Part shown: piece after piece, positions 31,365 through 42,705 of the stretch | Layout: every line of letters begins with the position of its first letter | Position numbering within the stretch: the first letter of the stretch is position 1 | Origin: Wolfiporia cocos | Taxonomy: Eukaryota; Basidiomycota; Agaricomycetes; Polyporales; Phaeolaceae | Assembly (NCBI GenBank): GCA_029448655.1 | Contig: JACCLO010000002.1 | Span: 4,278,001 to 4,342,000, forward strand | Direction: 5' to 3' | DNA length: 64,000 nucleotides | Made by a program: the position numbers and the translations under genes | The notes under the pieces: generated by a model | What the model was told of the DNA's origin: nothing | The model's database searches: none | Seen by the model: only the letters and a program-made list of their open reading frames with translations

Positions 31365-32288
31365 ATGAAAGCTGCACTTTCTAGAATCATGCCCCGCGTT
31401 ACCCGTCGCACCCGTGGCTCCTCCACTGCCCCTTACGTCAAACCGGCAAAGCGGTCTCTTCTCAGCCGCATCGCCACCGACGACATTCCTCGGGCAGAGG
31501 ACGTCACTTATACTCTTCCTGTAAAGGAAGACTACACCGGGAAACTCCATCTTTGGGAGATTCCCGTCCACATGCCAAAGCACATCGCTGAGGCAGGGAA
31601 ACCCGCTCCTCGACCTCCCAAGCCAGTTCCGCTTACCAAGCGTATCTGGACGGAAGAAGAGAAGTTAGCACAGTCCATTACCACCATGGAAGGTCTCCTG
31701 GAACTCCGGGAGATCAACAAGCTCAAGCTCGCCCACAATAAGCTGAATAAGCGAATCGCCGCCAAACAATCCGCCAAGGAAGCCAAGTTAGCAGCTTCTT
31801 CACTGGCCCTCCGCCTCTCCAGCCCGGCGGCCGGACCTCCTGTCCCGGCCAACCATCAGATTCTCGACCCTTCCCTCGTCTTCGGGAAAAAGAAGCCTCT
31901 CCAAGCATGCGCGCAAGTTATCCCCATGCTAGAAGGCACCCTCACTCGACTCACGCCTCTCGCCAACCACCCCCCTAATTACCCAGGCTTCCATATGGAA
32001 AACAACATCCGTTTCCATAATATGATAGTGGAATTAGAGGACTTGGTGGATAACGTAAAGGACAGAGCGAGACGGGGGAGGATCACCAATAGAGAGTGGA
32101 GAATTATGAAAAAGTACTGTAAACAACTCGGCAGTATTTCCTTCTTGGATTGGCGTACGGACTTGGCTCGTATCATAGCAGAATGCGTAGCGCTACAAGC
32201 CTCATTTGCCTTCGGTGTAACACCACCTAACAAGGTGGCAGGGCCCTCAACTACTTCGGTAGAAGAGGATATACTCGCGATTGTATAG
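31365..32288 (+). CDS. ORF1 of element 2 (307 aa, unknown function)
   Basis: Uninterrupted reading frame from MKAALSRIMPRVTRR to VEEDILAIV. Features in order: basic N-terminus (about 1-35), DDIPRAEDVTYTLPVKEDY, PRPPKPVPLTKR (~80-95), a likely coiled coil (EEKLAQSI to KEAKLAASS, ~97-150), and a helical C-terminal domain with HNMIVELEDLVDNVKDRARR and a conserved WRTDLARIIAEC. I recognise no gag, coat or polymerase motif. An ORF of this kind upstream of gag is unusual for Ty3/gypsy. After its stop lies an ACTCT/AGAGT hairpin (32310-32324), then gag. Confidence 0.7.
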   Translation: MKAALSRIMPRVTRRTRGSSTAPYVKPAKRSLLSRIATDDIPRAEDVTYTLPVKEDYTGKLHLWEIPVHMPKHIAEAGKPAPRPPKPVPLTKRIWTEEEKLAQSITTMEGLLELREINKLKLAHNKLNKRIAAKQSAKEAKLAASSLALRLSSPAAGPPVPANHQILDPSLVFGKKKPLQACAQVIPMLEGTLTRLTPLANHPPNYPGFHMENNIRFHNMIVELEDLVDNVKDRARRGRITNREWRIMKKYCKQLGSISFLDWRTDLARIIAECVALQASFAFGVTPPNKVAGPSTTSVEEDILAIV

Positions 32289-32432
32289 TAGAAATACTAT
32301 CATTTTTTAACTCTGAAATAGAGTGCGAGTGTGATCTATAACGAAAGTTGCAGCTTTCAAACCAAATCCCTTCTTAAGAATCTAAGACAATGAGTAACCG
32401 GAAACTAATATTCGTCATAAACAGTATTCACA

Positions 32433-34984
32433 ATGTCCTCCATCTCCTCCAGCAGCCCACCACCCGCTCCCCGTCGCATGCGCCTCCGCTCGGAAGGCCC
32501 AGTGTGACACAGACTTGCCTCTGTGTGACCCCTGGGCTCAGGGGGATCCCTACAGGCCTGACAGGCCATGCGCCAACGCCCTGGCGTACTCATAAGGACA
32601 ACCCCCAATGAACTCATAGGTCCATCCTGAAGGTGCCCAGCCACCAGAGGTCCCTCAGACGTCGAGACGCTGACACACAGACAAGGCAGACAAGATAGAG
32701 GCCCCGGGCCAGCGAGTCACGCAGGTGTAGCAAGAGAGGAGCTTGTCAGCTCATTGTCGAGAATCCTAAAGATGGGGGATAAGCCCGCATCTTGTCGTAG
32801 TTATATACATGGACGTTGAAAGCACGAGTCCTACCCTAATGTAATGGCCTGTGCGCCGTAACTAAGGGATCACGGGATACGTAACGTAACATGTAACTAA
32901 TGTGACCGTGATGTGTCCGTACCTGAGGCGCACGCTATCCTACAGCGCTAACCAATCGGTCAGGTGATATACAGTATCTGGGAGACGCGGAGGTGGCTAC
33001 AGTACAGAGGAGCGGCGTATGCCTAGCGCCGCCCGTATATCCTATAGCGAGGGAGTCTAAATCATTAGTTGGAATAATTTGTGACACAGTGACCCCGGTA
33101 GCCGGGCCTTCAGGGATTCAACCCCTGATATCCCTGGAGAACCTGAGCGAGGAAGAAGAAGAAGAAGAAGCTGAGGATGCTCCCCCACAAAGGGAATCCC
33201 CAGCCAACCCTATGGGAATGCGTCCAGGTACACCCATCCCCGGGTATCCGCTGGCCCGCTACACCCGACCACTCGGGCCCGTCACCACTCTAGCAATAGA
33301 GTATTCGGGTCCGTCCCGCCGTACCAACGACGAGGTCGAAAGAGGGCTCAAAGCCTACCTCCCAGAGGAGGACCAGCACAAGGTGGATGCCCCCCTACAT
33401 GGGGCAATCTTTGACGCAGCCGTACAACGAAGTGCAGCCATAACACACGACCAGGTCGACACCCTCGGCCGAATGGTATACGCCCGCCTGGAGCAAGTCC
33501 ACGGCAGAATCGACTCCCTGGTCGGGCAATCCAGGGCAATCGAACAGATGGCCCAAGACGAATTGCACGAAGCGGTTAGTTCGGTTCACAACGAGGTTGT
33601 GACCACCTTGGTGGAACTTGGCAAGGAACTCCGACAGGAGTATACCGCCAAGTTCTCCGAAATGGAGAAACAGCTCCGGGACGAGTACCGGACTCGGATC
33701 GACGATCTCGAAGATGCGTTCGCCGAGCGCATGGAAAAGGTTGAGGAAGAACTTCGGAGGAGTTGCAAAAACCCCTCCGTTCCCAACCCTCCCGGCGTCC
33801 GCACACCCCCGGAAGAACCCGCACCGGCCCGCACAACTGAGGCCGCTGCCGCCGCACCACCCGCAGCAACTACTGCAGCAGCCGTCGCACCGCAGATTCC
33901 AGGTCTGCCCCAAAACCTGAAAATCCCCCCTCCCCCCAAATTCTCTGGGTCATCTGGAAAGGTGACTGCACAGGAATGGGTGGAGAAGGTGGGCCTGTAC
34001 TTCGGTACGCTCAGGGTCTACAACGACCATGACCATATCACCACGGCCCTCTTCCGCGTCACAGGGGACGCATACAAATTTTTCTCGCCTCTCATCAAGA
34101 AGGCAGGAAACGGTGAACCTCTCGGCACCTGGGAGGATTTCACCAAATCCGTAATGGTGCAATACAGCAAGATGACGGATAAGGAGATCGCGAAGAAGGA
34201 AATTCACGGCTACTACGGTACCAAGGGCAAGGAATTCGCAGAATCGAACTATTTCAATTACTGCGAACGATTCCGCACCCTCGGTCGTCTCTCCGAAACC
34301 GCCAACGAGACCCTGGTGTGGGAGTTCACCGAAACACTCCCCGAAAAGGTCAAGGACACCTTAAACGTCCTCGGCAAGACCCCATTCTTCAAGGCCCCGA
34401 CCGACATCGAGCCCCTCATCGACTTCGCTCTGGAGATGTACCAAACGTCATATCCAGACAAGATCAAGGGCTCCATTTTCGAGAAGGCCGGCAAGAAGGA
34501 CTCGGCCTTTGCCGAAAAGAAGGAGACGTCCTCCGCTTCTGCAAAGAAGTCGGAGAAAAAGAAGGACAAGGGAAAGGCGCCCGCCAAATCCCCCGCCGAC
34601 ACAGCCAACGCTGTCTGCACATACTGCAAGCAGTCGGGACATTACTTCAACAAATGTCCTAAGCTTGCAGCAGACAAGGCCGCGGGAACGTTCGTGCCTG
34701 CCGCTCAGCGGTACGAACAACAAAGGGCGAAGGATGCAGCTGCCGCGTCTGGAAAGACCACGGCTGCTCCTTCGGATAGTGGAAAGGGACAGGCTTCTGG
34801 CAAGAAGCCGTACTCAGCGCCCCCCGCGGATGGCAAGACGTATCGTGCCCGAACGATCTGGGAAGAAGTCACGGCTGACTCAAGTTCAGCAGGACCCTCG
34901 GCCCCCGCCTCCAACACCGTCGCCACAGTCGGGACCCTTTCGGTTCCCCTCGCCCCCACTACGCGTCTCGAAGATGTCTTGTGA
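32433..34984 (+). pseudogene. Gag of element 2, interrupted by solo LTR D3
   Basis: Starts MSSISSSSPPPAPRR at 32433, chosen over the upstream ATG at 32390 because that one is out of frame in this copy. Interrupted at 32505 by D3 after the EGPV codons; resumes at about 33087 with VTPVAGPSG. It then has an acidic run, a coiled-coil region (VDTLGRMVYARLEQVHGRID, EMEKQLRDEYRTRIDDLED), a capsid-like domain (FSGSSGKVTAQEWVEKVGLYF to KEFAESNYFNYCERFRTLG) and one zinc knuckle CTYCKQSGHYFNKC (CX2CX4HX4C). Ends TRLEDVL at 34984. Binds genomic RNA and builds the particle. Confidence 0.85.
32505..33086 (-). mobile_element. Solo LTR 'D3' (reverse) in gag of element 2
   Basis: 582 bp, TGACACAGACTTGCC to AATAATTTGTGACA, TSD CAGTG (32500-32504, 33087-33091). 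Element 3 has the uninterrupted sequence at the same site. Same family as D1. Confidence 0.92.
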
Positions 34985-37900
34985 AGAATGCACCAGCCCC
35001 GCAGCGGCTGGGAGCATACAGCTCCCCGAAGAAGAGCACCCCTACAACGGGGCTTCACAAGGACCCCTTATCTTGTGGGAAGATAAGGCGGTCTCACGTC
35101 ACCCGGTATCCCACCTCGGTATATTCGGCAACTCGGCAATGGACTTTGCCCGGAGGACTCGGACACTAGCTACACGTGCTCCTCCTGTAACATACTTTTA
35201 TCCTGATCCCATCGCGCTCAAGTTCTTTACTTTGTATAATGTACATGGAAACGATTCACGAGACGACAATAAATCGTTTACAATCGAAGTAGAACTGTGG
35301 GTATACGGAAAGAAAGTAAACGCCATGGCATTAGTCGACACCGGTGCATCAATAAGCGTCATAGATAAAAAATTAGTCCATGAGGAGAAATTAGTAACAC
35401 AAAAACTACCTTCTCCTCTGGAGATTCGTAACGCCGACGGTACCTCTAATACCGCTGGTAATATCAACATGGCAGTAAAAGCTTATATGGTGCACGAGGA
35501 ACACAAGTCCACCGAGTTCTTGTACGTAATGGACGTACAGAACGCGGATGTGATCCTCGGATACGACTGGTTCCTGAAACACAACTCCGACTTTAACTGG
35601 CCGGAGGGAACCTTCATATACCGATGTACGGAAAAATGCAAACATGGCAAACGGGTTTCGATTTCTGAGGAAGAAGACGAAATCGAACCCCGTAACATCT
35701 ATCAGATCATCAACGACTTTCCAATAGATTTTCTCGGCTTAGAGGAGCCTGAAAATCCCTTTGTCGCTTGGGTGAGCACCCTTGACGAAGGAACGGAACT
35801 CCTTATCGACGCCATTCAGTCGATAACGGAGAAGTCAGACGATGAATTCCTGACAAATGCGGATCTTCAGAAATGGAAATCCTTGGTTCCGGAGATATAC
35901 CAGGAGTTTGGTCCCACGGTATTTTCTCAACGCGCATCCGAAAGGATGCCCGAACGGAAACCATACGACCACGCCATCGACTTCCCCGATGACGTAGTAC
36001 TACCGCCCCCGGGTAAGGCATACAAGATGTCCCCCCAGGAAGCGAACTCGCTAGATCAATGGATTCAGGAAGAATTACGGAAGGGCTACATCCAACATTC
36101 TAAATCCCCGATCGCGAGTCCGGTCTTCTTCGTCCCTAAAAAAGACGGCGGAGCCCGAATGGTTGTCGATTATCGCAAAATAAATGACATAACCATTAAA
36201 AACAGGTACCCTCTCCCACGCATAGACGAGCTTATCGATAAGCTTAGCCAGGCTTTGATATTCACAAAGCTTGACTTGCGTTGGGGTTACAACAACGTAA
36301 GAATCAAGGAGGGAGATGAATGGAAGACCGCATTCATTACGCCTAACGGTCTTTACGAAGCTGTAGTCATGTACTTCGGTTTTTGTAATGCACCCAGCAC
36401 GTTCCAACACATGATGAACGACATTCTAGGGGACCTTATCAGAGAAGGAAAGGTCATTGTCTACCTAGATGACATCCTTGTGTTCGGTAACGACTTGCTG
36501 GAACACCGTCGCATCGTCAAGCAAGTATTACAAATCTTGCAAGACAACGACTTGTTCGCGAAGCCTGAAAAGTGCTTCTTCGAACAAAGCAGTATTGAAT
36601 ACCTGGGAATGATCATTTCCAAAGGAAAAGTCGAAATGGACCCTAAGAAGGTAGCCGGCGTAATGGACTGGCCTACACCTGCCAAGGTGAAGGACGTTCA
36701 GGCCTTTGTTGGCTTCGCCAACTACTACCGTCGGTTCATTAAGGACTTCTCCAAAGTGGTTAAGCCGTTAACCAAACTGTCCAAGAAAAACACGCAATGG
36801 AACTGGGGACCCGAACAAGTGGAAGCATTCCAGACCCTTAAGGAAGCTTTCACATCGGCCCCAATACTCCGGATCCCAGATCAGGAGTCCCCGTTCCGCG
36901 TGGAAGCGGATTCATCTGATTACGCAACTGGTGCGGTACTATTGCAATACTCTTCGGAGGATAAGCTCTGGCATCCGGTAGCCTTTTACTCGAGATCTCT
37001 ATCAGCACCTGAAAGGAACTATGAGATTTATGATAAGGAGTTGCTTGCAATCATCCGCGCTCTAGAGGAATGGAGACATTACCTCGAAGGACACCCACAC
37101 AAATTTGAAGTATGGTTGGATCATCTTAATCTGACATATTTCAAATCGGCACAACGGCTTACCAGGAGACAGGCACGCTGGAGTCTTTACCTGACAAGGT
37201 TTAACTTCACAATGTGTCACAAACCTGGTAAAACAATGCTCACGGCTGATCCTCTGTCACGGAGGCCAGACCATGAAGAGGGGGTGGAACTCGATAATCG
37301 CGATCAAATTTTGCTGAAACCGGAATATTTCACGGTTAGGGCGCTAGAAGCCGCACAGCAAGAGATACAATCAGGCGACGAGGACCTTCTCCGACAAATC
37401 CGACAAGCCCTCATGGACGATCAGATTACCAAAGATTACCAGGAACTACTGAAAAGTGGTCCCAAGGAATTCAGTAAAGATCTCCAGGAATGGAACATGG
37501 AGGCCGGATTACTCCTCAGACGAGGAAAAGTGTACGTTCCAAAAGAGCCTAAGGAATTGCGCACGAAGATACTGGAGTTACACCATGACCATGTAACTGC
37601 CGGACACTTCGGACGATGGAAGACCTACGAACTTCTATCACGTAATTACTGGTGGCCCGGAATGACCACAATGGTAAAGCAATACGTGGAAGGTTGTGAC
37701 ACATGCCAACGCATGAAGAACCGCAACCAGACCCCGTATGGACCCCTGCAACCGCTCCCAGTACCGGAAGCACCCTGGGATACAATCACCATTGACTTCA
37801 TCGTTCACTTACCACCCAGCGGCGAATTGAAACAATTCAATGCTATTATGGTAATAGTGGACCGACTGACCAAGCGCGCGCATTTCATTCCCACGTCAGA

Positions 37901-38249
37901 CAATATCACGGCAAAAGAATTAGCGAACCTCCTGTACCTCCGGATTTATCCGAACCACGGACTTCCGAAACAAATCATTTCGGATAGAGGACCGCAATTT
38001 GCTTCCGAGCTATTCAAGAGATGGTGCGAACAATTGGGAATTCAGAGGTCGATGACAACCGCCTATCACCCGCAAGCAGATGGCCAGACGGAGAGAATCA
38101 ACCAGATTCTAGAACAATACCTGTGATGTTACATCGACGTTATCCAAAAAGATAACTGGGTGTTCTATCTCCCCACGGCAGAATTTGCGTACAACAACGT
38201 GGCTAGCGAGACAACAAAGAATAGTCCATTCTTTGTCGAACTAGGAAGG
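34974..38249 (+). pseudogene. Pol of element 2, N-terminal part: protease, RT, RNase H, integrase
   Basis: Starts MSCEECTSPAAAGS at 34974; the ATG overlaps the gag stop by 11 nt in another frame. Domains by residue: aspartic protease with VDTGASISVI (~122), RT with palm motif VYLDDILVFG (~497), RNase H with VEADSSDYATGAVL (~646), integrase HHCC starting LHHDHVTAGHFG (~870) and GCDTC, catalytic core TIDFIV (D ~941), SDRGPQFASELF (D ~1004) and ADGQTERINQ. An in-frame TGA at 38124-38126 follows ILEQYL, where relatives usually have Arg. The frame continues CYIDVIQKDNW to VELGR at 38249 and is cut by an LTR. The remainder is at 27276-28495 on the other strand. Confidence 0.88.
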
Positions 38250-38948
38250 TGACACAAACTAGTTGTGGGACTCACACTATAACCTATAAGGCGACTTGAA
38301 GGAGTTGCTGATAGGTTGGTGAGGGAGCTAGTAGGCGCAAGCAGGTATGATGTGTAACTGAGCGAATGCAGAGAACAAATCTAAGGCTTATCCGCAGTGA
38401 TAGCCCTACTTATATACATGCTTTGTTTGGTTACCAGTAAGGGAGCCAAACATGAAGATGGTCTGTGCGCAGACATAACTAATACAGCTAAGTCGTAAAC
38501 TACAATAGACCATGTGCGCCGGTAATGGCCGTACCAGTAAGAACGTTTGTTTGGACAGTAGGTCCATGTTGTGGAAGTGGCTGTAGCTACGTTAGTAAGC
38601 CAGGCATGTGATAACTATATACCGGTATCGGGATATGAGTAATCATAAGGGCATTGGCATGTGATAACGAGCGGGCCGCTTATCCCATTGTACTGACATA
38701 GCCCGGTATCGGGATATGAGTAAGGCGCGTGACACCGGAGGTTAGTCCGCTGAGTCATTGACGCGTACGAGCGTGTTATGTACGTGTTGTTATGACGGGT
38801 GGACGTATACCGCGTTGTGTACGTGTTATTTGGTTGGGTGTACGTGTAGACGGGCGCTTAACAGCGTAAATGTCTACAAGGTCGTAGAAATACCAGATAA
38901 ATAGGTAAAAATACGGGAAAATTAGTGGCATGTCCCAAATCTGTGACA
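38250..38948 (-). repeat. Family-A LTR at the right inversion breakpoint and 3' LTR of element 3
   Basis: 699 bp, TGACACAAACTAG to CCAAATCTGTGACA. Left flank GAAGG (38245-38249) is in plus-strand pol of element 2; right flank is the polypurine tract and minus-strand pol end of element 3. GAAGG is the partner of CCTTC at 28491-28495. Confidence 0.88.
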
Positions 38949-38987
38949 TTACCCCCTCTTCAGGTTTCATTGTCCCTAATGGAACGA

Positions 38988-40047
38988 TTACTTTCCTGTG
39001 GAGCCAAATCCACCAGTACCGCGTTCGGATTTAATCTTTTCAAAGTAAGATTTTCCGTGTAACGTTATGTGCGGGTCCTTCGCAACTTCGCAGATTAGCT
39101 GCGCAATCTTATCACCGGCCCGAATATCGATAGAGATATCGGAGTGATTCCGGAGAATAATGATTACTTCGCCTTGGTAATCATGGTCAATGACGCCACC
39201 CATTACGTCTATGCCTTTTCGGGCGAGACTAGAGCGGGGGGCGATGCGTCCATAAGTGCCGAAAGGTACTTGGATTTTCAGTTTGGTGTTGTATTCTGTC
39301 TGCCCGTGGGCTGGCAGAACATCGCCTGTTGCGGTGTACAGGTCAAAACCGACTGAGTCCTTAGTTCCTTTTTTTGGCATTTGTCCGCCTTCGCCGACTA
39401 CGATTTTCAAGTCCGCATTTTGGTTGATGTCAGCTGACATCCATCCCCCGTCGGGGTGCCTAACCATGCGCTGCTTAGGGTCCTTTGCATATTCCTCGCG
39501 ATACTGCGGCCAGTCGTCTGGCCAGGTGCATTCGTTGGCTTCCCAGTCGTCGCTGTCAGGGTCGAAGATGTGAACTGCTTCTTTCCTTCTAGCTGATCGC
39601 CTGAGGGGAACATCCTGCATTGGAATGGCGTGTGAAGCCTTGTATTCCTGCAGAATGTCGTATGCCGAGTCGAGATCGGCTTTGCGTACCCAGGAGTCGT
39701 CATTGATACCAAATCCTTTCCATCGGATTCTGTATTCAATTCTTCCTGCGCGGAGGCGATGATCTAAGATCTTCTTGACTTCCCATACTTCCTCGCCGTC
39801 AACTATTTCCGGCTGAGGTTCTGGTCTTTTCTGATGCACAGGGTCCTTGTACATGACCAACTTGGAAGCGTGGAATACGGGGTGATAAGCCCTGTATTGC
39901 TCGTCCATGTGTACCCTAAAGGTGACCGGAGATAATTGTTCAATTATCTTAAATGGTCCCAAATAGCGTGGACTAAGACTTCTTTCGGAGTCTTGCCAGC
40001 TACGGGCGTCAACGAGTACTTTGTCGCCGACTTTAAACGGTACCGAG
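38988..40047 (-). CDS. Pol of element 3, C-terminal part: chromodomain and dUTPase
   Basis: Open frame ending FGSTGK at 38988. It has the tail of integrase (YLGPFK-like MGPFKIIEQLSPVTFRVH), a chromodomain (EVWEVKKILDHRLRAGRIEY, RIRWKGFGINDDSW), a linker (CTWPDDWPQYREEYAKD) and a trimeric-type dUTPase with motifs DSVGFDLYT, RIAPRSSLARKG, GVIDHDYQGEVIIILRN, GDKIAQLICE and RGTGGFGSTG. Chromodomains steer integration to marked chromatin. dUTPase hydrolyses dUTP, limiting uracil in the cDNA. All five dUTPase motifs keep their usual key residues. Upstream pol lies beyond the LTR at 40048-40608. Confidence 0.88.
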
Positions 40048-40608
40048 TGTCACAGAATTCCCAGTGGGGGGTTCTACATTCCTTCGCTATAGGTATTATA
40101 GGCGCCGCTAGGTGCGCGCGCGCTTCCCTGATCCTCAGCTACCTCCAGCGCCTGTCCAGGACTCTATCTAGATCATCTGACCATAGGCTAGCGCTGTAGG
40201 GTAGCGCGCGCCTTAGGTACTCACATCACGGTCACACTTAGTACATACGTTACGGTAGTTACATGTTCCCATGTGCCCTCTTAGTTACTGCGCACAGGCC
40301 GCGACTTTAGGGCGACCATTACTGGTCAGCTCCCATGTATAAGTACGACAAGATGGGGACTTACTTCCCCATCTTTAGGATTTTCGGCAACTGAGCCTCT
40401 GGCTCCTCTCTTGCATTCTGCCTGTGTGCGACGCTGCCCCGGGGGCCCTCTTTGACTTGCTTGACTGTGTGCAGCCTCGACGCGTCGACTTAGGAGTTCC
40501 CCCATGGGATACAGCCGACGTCACCGTTGCGACTTGTCACACCGCCTTGTAAGGCTTATAGGGACTCCCCTGTAGCCAGGGTCCCACAGACGTTGTAAGT
40601 CTGTGTCA
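40048..40608 (+). mobile_element. Solo LTR of D/E type in element 3 pol
   Basis: 561 bp, TGTCACAGAATTCCCAG to TAAGTCTGTGTCA, TSD CCGAG (40043-40047, 40609-40613). U3 motif GCGCACAGGCC...CTTTAGGG at about 40290-40315. Confidence 0.9.
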
Positions 40609-42705
40609 CCGAGCGCTTGTGTTGATCATAGTACCAAGACCAGCGTTCAGCAGCTAATTTCATTGCTGCCTTAGCCTGTTCCTGTGCTGACCATCTGGCG
40701 TAAGCAAATTGATTTAAATCCGAGTATTGCGTCGGTTTCAAATCCGCAGGTCCTGCATTGGAGTGCCTTCCTAGTTCGACAAAGAATGGACTATTCTTTG
40801 TTGTCTCGCTAGCCACGTTGTTGTACGCAAATTCTGCCGTGGGGAGATAGAACACCCAGTTATCTTTTTGGATAACGTCGATGTAACATCACAGGTATTG
40901 TTCTAGAATCTGGTTGATTCTCTCCGTCTGGCCATCTGCTTGCGGGTGATAGGCGGTTGTCATCGACCTCTGAATTCCCAATTGTTCGCACCATCTCTTG
41001 AATAGCTCGGAAGCAAATTGCGGTCCTCTATCCGAAATGATTTGTTTCGGAAGTCCGTGGTTCGGATAAATCCGGAGGTACAGGAGGTTCGCTAATTCTT
41101 TTGCCGTGATATTGTCTGACGTGGGAATGAAATGCGCGCGCTTGGTCAGTCGGTCCACTATTACCATAATAGCATTGAATTGTTTCAATTCGCCGCTGGG
41201 TGGTAAGTGAACGATGAAGTCAATGGTGATTGTATCCCAGGGTGCTTCCGGTACTGGGAGCGGTTGCAGGGGTCCATACGGGGTCTGGTTGCGGTTCTTC
41301 ATGCGTTGGCATGTGTCACAACCTTCCACGTATTGCTTTACCATTGTGGTCATTCCGGGCCACCAGTAATTACGTGATAGAAGTTCGTAGGTCTTCCATC
41401 GTCCGAAGTGTCCGGCAGTTACATGGTCATGGTGTAACTCCAGTATCTTCGTGCGCAATTCCTTAGGCTCTTTTGGAACGTACACTTTTCCTCGTCTGAG
41501 GAGTAATCCGGCCTCCATGTTCCATTCCTGGAGATCTTTACTGAATTCCTTGGGACCACTTTTCAGTAGTTCCTGGTAATCTTTGGTAATCTGATCGTCC
41601 ATGAGGGCTTGTCGGATTTGTCGGAGAAGGTCCTCGTCGCCTGATTGTATCTCTTGCTGTGCGGCTTCTAGCGCCCTAACCGTGAAATATTCCGGTTTCA
41701 GCAAAATTTGATCGCGATTATCGAGTTCCACCCCCTCTTCATGGTCTGGCCTCCGTGACAGAGGATCAGCCGTGAGCATTGTTTTACCAGGTTTGTGACA
41801 CATTGTGAAGTTAAACCTTGTCAGGTAAAGACTCCAGCGTGCCTGTCTCCTGGTAAGCCGTTGTGCCGATTTGAAATATGTCAGATTAAGATGATCCAAC
41901 CATACTTCAAATTTGTGTGGGTGTCCTTCGAGGTAATGTCTCCATTCCTCTAGAGCGCGGATGATTGCAAGCAACTCCTTATCATAAATCTCATAGTTCC
42001 TTTCAGGTGCTGATAGAGATCTCGAGTAAAAGGCTACCGGATGCCAGAGCTTATCCTCCGAAGAGTATTGCAATAGTACCGCACCAGTTGCGTAATCAGA
42101 TGAATCCGCTTCCACGCGGAACGGGGACTCCTGATCTGGGATCCGGAGTATTGGGGCCGATGTGAAAGCTTCCTTAAGGGTCTGGAATGCTTCCACTTGT
42201 TCGGGTCCCCAGTTCCATTGCGTGTTTTTCTTGGACAGTTTGGTTAACGGCTTAACCACTTTGGAGAAGTCCTTAATGAACCGACGGTAGTAGTTGGCGA
42301 AGCCAACAAAGGCCTGAACGTCCTTCACCTTGGCAGGTGTAGGCCAGTCCATTACGCCGGCTACCTTCTTAGGGTCCATTTCGACTTTTCCTTTGGAAAT
42401 GATCATTCCCAGGTATTCAATACTGCTTTGTTCGAAGAAGCACTTTTCAGGCTTCGCGAACAAGTCGTTGTCTTGCAAGATTTGTAATACTTGCTTGACG
42501 ATGCGACGGTGTTCCAGCAAGTCGTTACCGAACACAAGGATGTCATCTAGGTAGACAATGACCTTTCCTTCTCTGATAAGGTCCCCTAGAATGTCGTTCA
42601 TCATGTGTTGGAACGTGCTGGGTGCATTACAAAAACCGAAGTACATGACTACAGCTTCGTAAAGGCCGTTAGGCATAATGAATGCGGTCTTCCATTCATC
42701 TCCCT
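40609..42705 (-). pseudogene. Pol of element 3, middle part: RT C-end, RNase H, integrase
   Basis: Minus-strand frame continuing from 49843 across the family-B insertion: NGLYEAVVMYFGFCNAPSTF, VYLDDILVFG, RNase H VEADSSDYATG, integrase HDHVTAGHFG and SDRGPQFASELF, to ILEQYL then TGA at 40889, the same in-frame stop as in element 2. After the TGA the frame is open again (VFYLPTAEFAYNNVASETT to SWYYDQHK). Confidence 0.87.

Noticed and set aside
36075..36410. Antisense ORFs over pol and gag (for example 33395-33913, 36075-36410)
   Set aside because: Shadows of a strong coding strand with no independent motif; they recur only with the sense gene.
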